Of a DNA stretch of 9,169 nucleotides, positions 1-5,072 are shown piece by piece. Made by a program: the position numbers and the translations under genes. Source of the DNA: an uncultured Collinsella sp. GTDB taxonomy: Bacteria > Actinomycetota > Coriobacteriia > Coriobacteriales > Coriobacteriaceae. Under the pieces are notes generated by a model. It saw only the letters and a program-made list of their open reading frames with translations, was not told the DNA's origin and made no database searches. The DNA lies in the NCBI GenBank assembly GCA_902470905.1, contig CABRIC010000064.1, positions 1-9,169 of the forward strand. The letters run 5' to 3'. Numbering within the stretch: the stretch's first letter is position 1; each line of letters starts with the position of its first letter.

Positions 1-43
1 ACAAGGAGTATCGTCGGCAGCGTCAGATGTGTATAAGAGACAG
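1..43 (+). other. Illumina Nextera index plus adapter (sequencing artefact)
   Basis: Bases 11-43 are the Nextera Read 1 transposase adapter; the last 19 bases (25-43, agatgtgtataagagacag) are the Tn5 mosaic end. Bases 3-10 (aaggagta) match the standard i5 index N507/S507, and bases 1-2 (ac) match the end of the P5 oligonucleotide. This is untrimmed read-through of a short insert at a contig end, not genome. Real sequence starts at 44. Bases 44-71 are a short AT-rich stretch after the flavin reductase stop codon in which I see no clear feature. Confidence 0.98.
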
Positions 44-71
44 ATATAATGCAAGTATTTTTAAAACATTT

Positions 72-575
72 CTAGCCTTGATACGAGGACGCCTTCGGAG
101 GCGTCTTGCCCTTCAGGACCTTATGGTAGTAATCGTAGGTGAGCGGCGTCTCGTCGCTCAGGCGCTCGGCATCCTCGACCTCGCCGATAAACAGTAGATG
201 CGTGCCCACGTCAACAGTGTCAATCAAACGGCAGCTAAACAAGGCCGCCGCATGCTCGGGAACATAGGGCATGCCCAGCGCGGTCTCGCGCGTCTCGTAC
301 TTGGCAAATTTGTCATAGTCGCTGCTAGTACGGAATCCAAAGTTGCCAATGTAGAGCATATCGGCCGTCTGATCGATCACGGTCAGCGCAAAGGCCTTGG
401 CAGACGAGATAACACCAGACGTGACATTTTCCTTATTCACGGCAACCGAGATGCGCGGCGGCATGGACGTCACCTGCACCGTCGTGTTGATGACGCAGCC
501 GGCACGCAGCCCGTCGGCCGCAGCACTCACCACATACAGGCCACTCGGCATCGTAAAGAACGCAGTTTTGTCCAT
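72..575 (-). CDS. Flavin reductase-like FMN-binding protein (stand-alone)
   Basis: This 167-residue protein resembles the flavin reductase-like / flavoredoxin family, whose split-barrel fold binds FMN and passes electrons from NAD(P)H to acceptors. Family-like segments are the N-terminal TMPSGLYVVSA (8-18), the FMN-binding-type stretch GCVINTTVQVTSMPP (26-40), FGFRTSSDYDKF (79-90), GTHLLFIGEVEDAE (124-137) and the C-terminal YYHKVLKGKTPPKASSY (149-165). No signal peptide is seen, so it should be cytosolic. The ATG at 575 is chosen because GGGGAG lies 8 bases upstream and the aligned family start fits. The frame stays open upstream to 722, but it runs through a terminator and reads as non-family sequence. 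In high-molecular-weight rubredoxins, KTPPK...SY is followed by a rubredoxin domain; here the protein stops two residues later. The exact electron acceptor cannot be told from sequence. The 3' end contains a perfect 7-bp stem (88-105) within codons and no T-rich tail. Confidence 0.88.
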   Translation of the reverse strand: MDKTAFFTMPSGLYVVSAAADGLRAGCVINTTVQVTSMPPRISVAVNKENVTSGVISSAKAFALTVIDQTADMLYIGNFGFRTSSDYDKFAKYETRETALGMPYVPEHAAALFSCRLIDTVDVGTHLLFIGEVEDAERLSDETPLTYDYYHKVLKGKTPPKASSYQG

Positions 576-583
576 AACGACCA

Positions 584-589
584 CTCCCC
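584..589 (-). promoter_or_regulatory. Ribosome binding site of the flavin reductase gene
   Basis: On the minus strand GGGGAG sits 8 bases before the ATG at 575. It decides the start against the longer open frame reaching 722, which has no comparable signal at its start. Confidence 0.75.
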
Positions 590-626
590 TAACCCGGGAT
601 TGAACCTCATGGATGTATGTACCCAC

Positions 627-660
627 AAAAAAGGCGACGCCCATAACGGACGCCGCCTTT
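627..660 (-). terminator. Intrinsic terminator after smpB
   Basis: On the minus strand, arms 660-648 and 642-630 form a 13-bp stem (AAAGGCGGCGTCC with GGGCGTCGCCTTT) containing two G-U pairs, with a 5-base loop GTTAT and a run of six T (632-627), three of them in the stem. Those two pairs would be A-C mismatches in plus-strand RNA, so the hairpin is built for minus-strand transcription. It closes the TPR-smpB unit and separates it from the flavin reductase gene. Confidence 0.85.
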
Positions 661-662
661 GA

Positions 663-674
663 GACACATGTGTC
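663..674. repeat. Perfect 12-bp palindrome gacacatgtgtc
   Basis: The palindrome lies between two hairpins in the smpB to flavin reductase gap. On the minus strand it overlaps a TTGACA hexamer (676-671) that matches the consensus -35, but no convincing -10 follows 16-18 bases later. It could be an operator half or chance; I assign no function. Confidence 0.5.
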
Positions 675-684
675 AAAACAGTTA

Positions 685-717
685 GGGAGGCGGGACAATC
701 GCAGTAGGCCACCTCCC
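685..717 (-). terminator. Hairpin just after the smpB stop, possible attenuator/terminator
   Basis: On the minus strand GGGAGGTGG (717-709) pairs with CCGCCTCCC (693-685): nine pairs including one G-U, with a 15-base loop. The downstream sequence TAACTGTTTT is only partly T-rich. The G-U pair would be C-A in plus-strand RNA, so the structure favours minus-strand transcripts. It may be a weak first terminator or a 3' stabilising stem ahead of the stronger terminator at 627-660. Confidence 0.5.
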
Positions 718-731
718 CGCAAGTCATGTGC

Positions 732-1202
732 CTAGCGGTTGCGCTCCTTAAGCGCACGATCGATCTCGCGCTGGACGTCGCGTTTTGCCATGTCTTCGCG
801 CTTGTCGTAGAGCTTTTTGCCGCGGCCCAGGCCCAGCAGCAGCTTTACGCGGCCGTCGGTATTAAAGTAGAGCTCCAACGGCACCAGCGCATAGCCGCGG
901 TTGCGCAGTTTGCCGTCAAGAAAATCGATCTCCTTGCGATGCAGCAGCAGGCGGCGCCGGCGATCGGGATCACGGTTCCACACGCCACCATGGCTGTAAG
1001 GGTGAATATGCAACCCCACCAGCCAGCACTCGCCGCCGCGAATCAGCGCAAAAGTGTCAGTGATCTGACAGGCGCGCTCGCGAATCGACTTGACCTCGGT
1101 ACCGCTCAGTTCAATGCCACATTCGAACGTCTCGTCGATAAAGTACTCGTGATGCGCCGAGCGATTCTTGGAAATGAGCTTGCGTTCGCGCTTACTGGGC
1201 AT
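732..1202 (-). CDS. smpB: SsrA-binding protein SmpB
   Basis: SmpB binds the tRNA-like domain of tmRNA and delivers it to ribosomes stalled on broken mRNA, for tagging and rescue of the nascent protein (trans-translation, cytosolic). The 156-residue length is normal for the family. Visible signatures are ELSGTEVKSIR (31-41), the tmRNA-binding core around WLVGLHIHPYSHG (60-72), the basic stretch RDPDRRRRLLLHRKEI (77-92), LLLGLGRGKKLYDKRE (121-136) and a basic C-terminal tail that is known to enter the decoding centre. The ATG at 1202 is preceded by AAGGAGG at a 6-base spacing. Its first 11 bases overlap the stop of the TPR gene (ATGCCCAGTAA carries both signals), so translation is probably coupled. 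No tmRNA gene (ssrA) is recognisable nearby; it must lie outside the window. Confidence 0.97.
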   Translation of the reverse strand: MPSKRERKLISKNRSAHHEYFIDETFECGIELSGTEVKSIRERACQITDTFALIRGGECWLVGLHIHPYSHGGVWNRDPDRRRRLLLHRKEIDFLDGKLRNRGYALVPLELYFNTDGRVKLLLGLGRGKKLYDKREDMAKRDVQREIDRALKERNR

Positions 1203-2109
1203 CGCCGGCCTCCTTGACGCCGTCGGCTCCCTTGTCGTCGCCTGCGCGCTTTGTCTTGCGCTCGGCGTTGAGCTCGGCATCGCTCTCGCGCACCAGCTTA
1301 ATGATCGCCGCGCATGCCTCCTCGCCCACCAGATCGCGGGCACGGACCGTCAGGCGCGTAGCCTCCTGCTTATCACCGTCGCTCGCAGCGTCGGTCGCAC
1401 ACATAATCAGGCAAATGGCAATCTCGGCCGAAGGCGAGGTCGGTACGCCCTGCAACGCCAGCTCGCCCATCACGTGCTCGTCGCTCTCCTCGGCGGCATC
1501 GGGATAGGCAGTATGAATCTTGTTGAGCAGGCGTGTCGTATGCGTATCGCCAGGGGCCAAGCGCAGCGCCAGGCGCGCGCAACCCACGGCCGCCGAGACG
1601 TTCTCGGTCTCGGGCTCAAGGAAATACTGGCCCAAGTTGGCGTAGGCGCGGGCGGCGCACTTGCCGTCGCTCGCACGCTCTAGCACCGAAAACGAAAGCG
1701 AAGCCCACTCCTGCTTGTCCTCGAGGGCGCGGAATAGCTCGGCAAGATCCAGGCGGTAGTTGCAGTTCATGGGGTCCCAGCGCACGGCTTGCATCAAGGC
1801 GTTGCGAGCACTCACATAATCCTGCTGGCGAATGTAGGCAAACGCCATGTCGGAATACAGGCGATCAAAGGGCACCTCGACCTGCACCAGCTCGCGCGGA
1901 TCTTTTTCCACACGACGGTAGGCCAGACGCTCAAACTTGCTATCGAAGCTAAAGTACTGGCGGTTCTCCTCCGTCTTGCACTCGGCATCGATATACTCCT
2001 CGGCGAGCTCAACCAGACGTTCCAACAGCGGCGTCGCCGTTGCCAAGTCTCCCTGCGCCAGGTAATTCTCGGCATACGTAATGTCTTGCAAGCTGATGGG
2101 CAGGTCCAT
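1192..2109 (-). CDS. Tetratricopeptide-repeat (TPR) protein, function unknown
   Basis: This 305-residue soluble, mostly helical protein has no signal peptide or membrane segment. TPR-like helix pairs are visible at about 10-40 (YAENYLAQGDLATATPLLE), best at 82-113 (LYSDMAFAYIRQQDYVSARNA, ending in WDP) and at about 153-186 (AYANLGQYF... ending LRLAP). TPR proteins usually scaffold protein contacts; no enzyme motif is seen. Residues 280-305 form a charged Lys/Asp/Glu/Ala/Gly tail that is probably disordered. The ATG at 2109 is chosen over the GTG at 2115 because GAGGAG lies 5 bases before the ATG but overlaps the GTG. Its stop is embedded in the start of smpB, so the two are likely co-translated; a link to ribosome rescue is only guilt by association. 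The tRNA terminator lies upstream, so it needs its own promoter in 2110-2165, which I could not identify. Confidence 0.85.
   Translation of the reverse strand: MDLPISLQDITYAENYLAQGDLATATPLLERLVELAEEYIDAECKTEENRQYFSFDSKFERLAYRRVEKDPRELVQVEVPFDRLYSDMAFAYIRQQDYVSARNALMQAVRWDPMNCNYRLDLAELFRALEDKQEWASLSFSVLERASDGKCAARAYANLGQYFLEPETENVSAAVGCARLALRLAPGDTHTTRLLNKIHTAYPDAAEESDEHVMGELALQGVPTSPSAEIAICLIMCATDAASDGDKQEATRLTVRARDLVGEEACAAIIKLVRESDAELNAERKTKRAGDDKGADGVKEAGDAQ
1209..1215 (-). promoter_or_regulatory. Ribosome binding site of smpB inside the TPR gene
   Basis: AAGGAGG on the minus strand, 6 bases before the smpB ATG, lies within the last codons of the upstream TPR gene. It is a near-consensus site that fixes the smpB start at 1202 and rejects the longer open frame to 1343. 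Confidence 0.85.
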
Positions 2110-2114
2110 GGCCA

Positions 2115-2120
2115 CTCCTC
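2115..2120 (-). promoter_or_regulatory. Ribosome binding site deciding the TPR gene start
   Basis: GAGGAG on the minus strand ends 5 bases before the ATG at 2109 and overlaps the first base of the alternative GTG start at 2115, which therefore cannot use it. Confidence 0.75.
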
Positions 2121-2165
2121 AAACCGGACGAAACGCGACAAATGCCGCGTGTGTGGTGAATACAC

Positions 2166-2193
2166 AAAACCCGGGTCTCTTGCGAGGCCCGGG
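2166..2193 (-). terminator. Intrinsic terminator after tRNA-Glu
   Basis: On the minus strand CCCGGG (2193-2188) and CCCGGG (2175-2170) pair, a C/A mismatch follows, then CTC/GAG closes a GCAA tetraloop; TTTTGTGTA follows. It sits 11 bases past the tRNA-Glu CCA end and separates the tRNA transcript from the TPR gene. Confidence 0.8.
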
Positions 2194-2204
2194 CGTTCAT
2201 TTTG

Positions 2205-2281
2205 TGGTAGCCCGTACCAGATTCGAACTGGTGATCTCCGCCTTGAGAGGGCGGCGTCCTAAACCGCTAGACGAACGGGCC
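2205..2281 (-). tRNA. tRNA-Glu, anticodon CTC
   Basis: The reverse complement folds as a standard tRNA: acceptor GGCCCGT/ACGGGCT (first pair G-U), anticodon stem CCGCC/GGCGG with loop CTCTCAA, hence anticodon CTC reading GAG. The T-loop is GTTCGAATC, the discriminator is A and CCA is encoded (2207-2205). The D-arm TTCGTCTAGCGGTTTAGGA resembles other bacterial tRNA-Glu. Confidence 0.96.
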
Positions 2282-2298
2282 ATATGTAGCAAATGCAA

Positions 2299-2372
2299 TG
2301 GCTGGGATGGAGGGAGTCGAACCCCCATTGACGGAACCAGAATCCGCTGTCCTGCCATTAGACGACATCCCA
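2299..2372 (-). tRNA. tRNA-Gln, anticodon CTG
   Basis: The reverse complement has acceptor TGGGATG/CATCCCA (7 pairs), anticodon stem GCGGA/TCCGT with loop TTCTGGT, hence anticodon CTG reading CAG, a GGTTCGACTC T-loop, discriminator G and an encoded CCA. It is transcribed first, with only 17 bases between its end and tRNA-Glu, so the two are one transcript. Confidence 0.96.
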
Positions 2373-2416
2373 ATGACTGCATCGCTGCGCTCGGCTGTGC
2401 CTTTGCGCAAGAAAGA

Positions 2417-2445
2417 AATATACGGGAAGTTCTACGGCGGCGCAA
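2417..2445 (-). promoter_or_regulatory. Probable promoter of the tRNA-Gln-tRNA-Glu unit
   Basis: On the minus strand TTGCGC (2445-2440, -35, 3 of 6 to consensus) and TATATT (2422-2417, -10, 5 of 6) are separated by exactly 17 bases. Transcription would begin near 2410, about 38 bases before the tRNA-Gln 5' end, which suits RNase P processing of a short leader. The remainder of the 265-base gap 2373-2637 holds T-runs at 2452-2465 but no gene that I can support. Confidence 0.65.
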
Positions 2446-2637
2446 GCCCCATTTTTAACTTTTTTGAAAATCGGCCAATTTGCCCCGACCCATGAAGGAC
2501 CTGTGAAGCCAAACCGCATGCAAGGGGTCAAAATACCGCAAGCGCACCATAGCCACCGTTGGCAGATTGTTGCATCCTGGTCGCCGTCAATAGTGACACA
2601 ATCAGGACACCAATTATCGCGCGGATATCGAGGCGAC

Positions 2638-3048
2638 ATGGATGATGAGCTTGATTACCTATGGGAGACCCTCGGCCTCGAGATAACTGCTATCCCTTGG
2701 CCAGATCGGCACAAAATTCATCCCACGCTACGACCCGCCATCACAGTCATGCAGGCAACGTATCGCGGGGCCTCATTTTTGATGATGCGAATGGCATGGC
2801 ACGCGGCGCTACCCGACCTCAAGCGAGTTCAGGCAAGCCTCGTGGAGCTATCCGGTATTCCCGTCGTGATTTCGGAGACCCATTTGGAGCAACGCCAACG
2901 CGACCGTTTGCAAGCACAGCGAATCCCGTTCATCTGCCCCGGCATTCAGGCATATCTACCCTTTATGGACGAAGAGTACTGGAGCGGCAAGCCCAACAAA
3001 CAGGTAAAGATCTACGACCCGCATAAGTGGGCACAGTTCGAGGACTGA
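2638..3048 (+). CDS. Short orphan protein resembling the N-domain of a MarR-like regulator family
   Basis: This is the only plus-strand gene. From the ATG at 2638 (GAGG 4 bases upstream) it encodes 136 residues. The frame is open back to 2464, but that part has no RBS and overlaps low-complexity intergenic sequence. Residues about 40-110 contain FLMMRMAWHAALPDLKRVQ, then GIPVVISETHLEQRQRDRL, and RIPFICPGIQAYLP (96-109). The latter pattern (R-hydrophobic-PF-hydrophobic-x-PG-x-Q-x-YLP) recalls, from memory, the N-terminal domain of MarR-annotated proteins of Firmicutes and Coriobacteriia that carry a winged helix after it. Here only about 27 residues follow, ending in KIYDPHKWAQFED, so no DNA-binding domain is encoded. 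It may be a truncated remnant or a genuine single-domain protein. The function is unknown and the family match is inference. Confidence 0.65.
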   Translation: MDDELDYLWETLGLEITAIPWPDRHKIHPTLRPAITVMQATYRGASFLMMRMAWHAALPDLKRVQASLVELSGIPVVISETHLEQRQRDRLQAQRIPFICPGIQAYLPFMDEEYWSGKPNKQVKIYDPHKWAQFED

Positions 3049-3065
3049 CCGGAGCGAACCTGCCG

Positions 3066-3115
3066 GCGGAAAGCGCATCCCAGAATTTGCGCTCAGAACG
3101 AGACACGCTTTCCGC
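3066..3115. terminator. Hairpin between convergent genes, possible bidirectional terminator
   Basis: A perfect 10-bp inverted repeat, gcggaaagcg (3066-3075) and cgctttccgc (3106-3115), encloses a 30-base loop. It lies in the 72-base gap where the plus-strand orphan and the minus-strand ArsC-like gene converge. No T-tract follows on either side and the loop is long, so terminator function is suggested mainly by position. Confidence 0.4.
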
Positions 3116-3120
3116 AGTTG

Positions 3121-3480
3121 TTACAGCAGCGCCTCGGCCCAGGTTGCTTCCTTAAAGCCTGGAATCGCAAAGTCATCGCCCACCAGCAGCGGACGCTTAA
3201 CCAGCATGCCGTCGGTCGCCAACAGCTCGTAACATTCCTGATCCGTCATCCCTGCATCCAGACGCGCCTTCAGGCCAAGCTCTCGATACTTCATGCCCGA
3301 CGAATTAAAGAAGCGACGCACCGGCAGCCCCGAACGCGCAATCCAGGTCGCAAGCTCCTCAGCCGAAGGATTGTCTGTAACAATATCGCGATCGATGTAC
3401 TCAACCCCATGCTCGTCCAACCAGGCCTTGGCCTTTTTACACGTCGAGCATTTGGGATATTCAACAAACAGTACGGTCAT
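3121..3480 (-). CDS. ArsC/Spx-family thioredoxin-fold protein
   Basis: The 119 residues match the usual length of the ArsC/Spx/YffB family. The N-terminal VEYPKCSTCKKAKAWL (6-21) carries a CXXC pair (C11, C14); NSSGMKYRE (59-67) and MLVKRPLLVGDDFAIPGF (92-109) are family hallmarks, including the Arg-Pro step (R96-P97). Members act as thiol reductases, for example arsenate reductases using glutaredoxin or thioredoxin, or as RNA polymerase-binding stress regulators (Spx). CXXC is more Spx/MgsR-like than classical arsenate reductase-like, and no arsenic resistance genes lie nearby, so arsenate reduction should not be assumed. The ATG at 3480 has AAGGGA about 6 bases upstream. It follows the VanZ-like gene in the same direction after 122 bases that hold no clear gene. 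Confidence 0.9.
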   Translation of the reverse strand: MTVLFVEYPKCSTCKKAKAWLDEHGVEYIDRDIVTDNPSAEELATWIARSGLPVRRFFNSSGMKYRELGLKARLDAGMTDQECYELLATDGMLVKRPLLVGDDFAIPGFKEATWAEALL

Positions 3481-3602
3481 GGGGATTCCCTTCTTAGAAA
3501 AGACAAGTGTCTGGCAAACAGCGCATCGATGGCCATCTGCGACCGATGCCGATATTGTAGCCAGCGCCGACGTGCAGGCGGTCGTGGTTTTCCATCTTGA
3601 GG

Positions 3603-4178
3603 TTAACGTCTCGCATGGACGCCAATGGGACAGGTCGCGCGCTGAACCAGCACTGACACCAGCAGCACCAGCAGCATGGCGACAACGTAACCCGCGGCAT
3701 CAAAGCCTAAGTCGATAACGTCGAAATGTCTTCCGGGAACAAAAATCTTATGCACCTGGTCCCCGACGGAGCATACGGCGCAAAAGGCCAGGACGGGCAC
3801 ACACCGCAATCGGGTGAGCAACATGCGCTTATCCAAGCACACCGCCGCCGACGAGGCAAACAGCCCAACAAAGAAGAACTCTACGGTATGGGCGATACGA
3901 CGGATGTTGATGCCCATCCACATGCGAACGGGGGCAATCGGATCGGGATGGGCGACGGTAGCCGCTGAGCCCGCATCCCCGGCGGCATCTCCCGCCTGGG
4001 TCTCCCCCGCAGTCTCGGGCTGCACGCTGGCGCTTTGCCCCTCCACCACGTGCGCGGTAGACTCGCTGAGCGACGATGTCTGCTCCACGCTCTGCTCCGT
4101 CAGCATCCAAATACTCGCCAGCGTCACGACAAGCAGGACAACCGATATCCATCCGACTATATGCTTCGCGCGCGCCAA
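3603..4178 (-). CDS. VanZ-family membrane protein with extended linker
   Basis: The 191 residues have a first membrane helix at about 8-26 and further helices at about 98-115, 123-138 and 160-178. VanZ-family marks are RRIAHTVEFFFVGLF (93-107) and GDQVHKIFVPGRHFDVIDL (139-157), with D153/D156 before a small residue pair and Gly163. VanZ itself gives low-level teicoplanin resistance, but most homologues have no proven role; no van genes are present here, so a resistance call is unsupported. Residues 29-85 form an Ala/Gly/Ser/Thr/Glu-rich segment between helix 1 and the conserved core, probably extracytoplasmic and disordered. The start is a TTG with GGAGG 7 bases upstream; no ATG or GTG fits better. 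The gene lies between the recombinase (gap 111 bases) and the ArsC-like gene (gap 122 bases). Confidence 0.85.
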   Translation of the reverse strand: MARAKHIVGWISVVLLVVTLASIWMLTEQSVEQTSSLSESTAHVVEGQSASVQPETAGETQAGDAAGDAGSAATVAHPDPIAPVRMWMGINIRRIAHTVEFFFVGLFASSAAVCLDKRMLLTRLRCVPVLAFCAVCSVGDQVHKIFVPGRHFDVIDLGFDAAGYVVAMLLVLLVSVLVQRATCPIGVHARR

Positions 4179-4185
4179 GGGCTAA

Positions 4186-4190
4186 CCTCC
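4186..4190 (-). promoter_or_regulatory. Ribosome binding site deciding the TTG start of the VanZ-like gene
   Basis: GGAGG on the minus strand is 7 bases before TTG (4178-4176). The strong site with ideal spacing is the reason to accept the rare start codon. Confidence 0.75.
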
Positions 4191-4289
4191 GTCTGTTATT
4201 GAGCAGCAGCGAGTGTACCCCCAAATGTCACCATCGCCATAGCGGAATCCCAAATGTTCAAAACAAGGCGCCAGATGGCTGCGGTGTCC

Positions 4290-4895
4290 CTACTCCGTCT
4301 CGCGCATCCAGCGATCGAAGGTCCCCACGCACACACCTAAACGCTTTGCCGCCTGACTCCGGGTAATATTGCCCGCCTCATAGATATCGCGCACTCGTTC
4401 AAATTGCGGAGGGCACGGCTTGCGGGGTCGACCAAAACGCACGCCGCGCGCCCGCGCCGCCGCGATTCCCTCCGCCTGACGACGGTGGATGTTCTCTCGT
4501 TCCACCTGCGCCACGTAACTCAACAACTGCAAAACGATATCGGCAATCAGCGTGCTGGTCACATCCGATCCGCCGCAATCTCTCGCACGCGTATCGAGCA
4601 ACGGCATGTCCAGCACAACGATGGCCGCACCAAGTTCCTTGGTTATACGACGCCATTCCTCGAGTATCTCGCTGTAGTTTCGACCCAGCCGATCGATGGA
4701 AAGCACCACCAACACGTCACCGGAAGCCAAGGCATGAAGCAATTCCCGATACTGTGGGCGATCAAAGTCCTTACCGCTCGCACGGTCGGCAAAGACATTC
4801 GCCGGCTCCACGCCATAGGCGCTCAGCGCATCCAACTGGCGATTCAAATTTTGATCGCGCGAGCTCACCCGCGCATACCCATATACCGTTGCCAC
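4290..4895 (-). CDS. Small serine recombinase (resolvase/invertase family)
   Basis: This 201-residue protein has the complete small-serine recombinase layout. YGYARVSSRDQNLNRQ (5-20) holds the nucleophile Ser11 and Arg9; FADRASGKDFDRPQYREL and VLVVLSIDRLGRN carry the Asp-Arg...Arg active-site group; a long helix VAQVERENIHRRQAEGIAAA follows, then RFGRPRK and a C-terminal helix-turn-helix (ITRSQAAKRLGVCVGTFDRW). The enzyme cuts and rejoins DNA at short paired sites, giving resolution or inversion. The GTG at 4895 is preferred because families begin about 4 residues before the YARVS motif. An in-frame ATG at 5000 would add 35 residues unlike the family and translate the dyad at 4914-4939. All catalytic residues I can check are present, so it looks intact. 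No transposase, second recombination site pair or IS ends are recognisable near it. Confidence 0.92.
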   Translation of the reverse strand: MATVYGYARVSSRDQNLNRQLDALSAYGVEPANVFADRASGKDFDRPQYRELLHALASGDVLVVLSIDRLGRNYSEILEEWRRITKELGAAIVVLDMPLLDTRARDCGGSDVTSTLIADIVLQLLSYVAQVERENIHRRQAEGIAAARARGVRFGRPRKPCPPQFERVRDIYEAGNITRSQAAKRLGVCVGTFDRWMRETE

Positions 4896-4913
4896 AACAT
4901 CCCCGCTTTCTCG

Positions 4914-4939
4914 TAAACCTGCCAAAAGGGACAGGTTTA
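4914..4939. repeat. 8-bp perfect dyad upstream of the recombinase
   Basis: taaacctg (4914-4921) and caggttta (4932-4939) are exact inverse copies around ccaaaaggga. The dyad is 18 bases upstream of the recombinase GTG, inside its leader or promoter. On the plus strand it is followed by ttttgg. It could be an operator, a recombinase-bound site or part of a dispersed repeat. Confidence 0.6.
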
Positions 4940-5015
4940 TTTTGGTAGGTCCTATCTCCCAAAAGCATATGAAGAAGCGGCCGAGCTCATGGCAGGGCAA
5001 TTAAGAGACACGCAA

Positions 5016-5043
5016 AGAGGGCGGCCCCGAAAGACCGCCCTCT
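5016..5043 (-). terminator. Terminator-like hairpin after rnr
   Basis: agagggcgg (5016-5024) and ccgccctct (5035-5043) form a perfect 9-bp GC-rich stem with a 10-base loop, 29 bases past the rnr stop. On the minus strand the tail is TTGCGTGTCTCTTAATT, pyrimidine-rich but without a clean T-run, so termination may be partial. Confidence 0.6.
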
Positions 5044-5072
5044 ACGCTTTGCCGATACTCACTGCGTGCCGG

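Noticed and set aside
576..731. tmRNA (ssrA) gene next to smpB
   Set aside because: The gap is too short and shows no tRNA-like ends or ANDY..ALAA-type tag frame.
2205..3120. Genomic island integrated at the tRNA genes
   Set aside because: Both tRNAs are intact and have their own promoter and terminator; no integrase of the tyrosine type and no repeated tRNA 3' end were found in the window.
3494..3703. Small minus-strand frame between the VanZ-like and ArsC-like genes, with a TACAAT hexamer at 3559-3554
   Set aside because: The frame overlaps the 3' end of the VanZ-like gene, lacks an RBS and resembles nothing known. The TACAAT has no matching -35 at 16-18 bases, so neither a gene nor a promoter is claimed.
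3603..4178. Glycopeptide resistance by VanZ
   Set aside because: Only the broad VanZ-like family is supported. No vanH/A/X or regulatory genes are present and the linker is atypical.
4220..4257. Direct repeat cccaaatgt, two copies 29 bases apart upstream of the VanZ-like gene
   Set aside because: Nine bases with two copies is compatible with chance in this small gap, and I see no promoter to relate it to.
4896..5000. N-terminal extension of the recombinase from the ATG at 5000
   Set aside because: The 35 added residues have no family similarity and would translate the intergenic dyad. The GTG at 4895 gives a canonical N-terminus.
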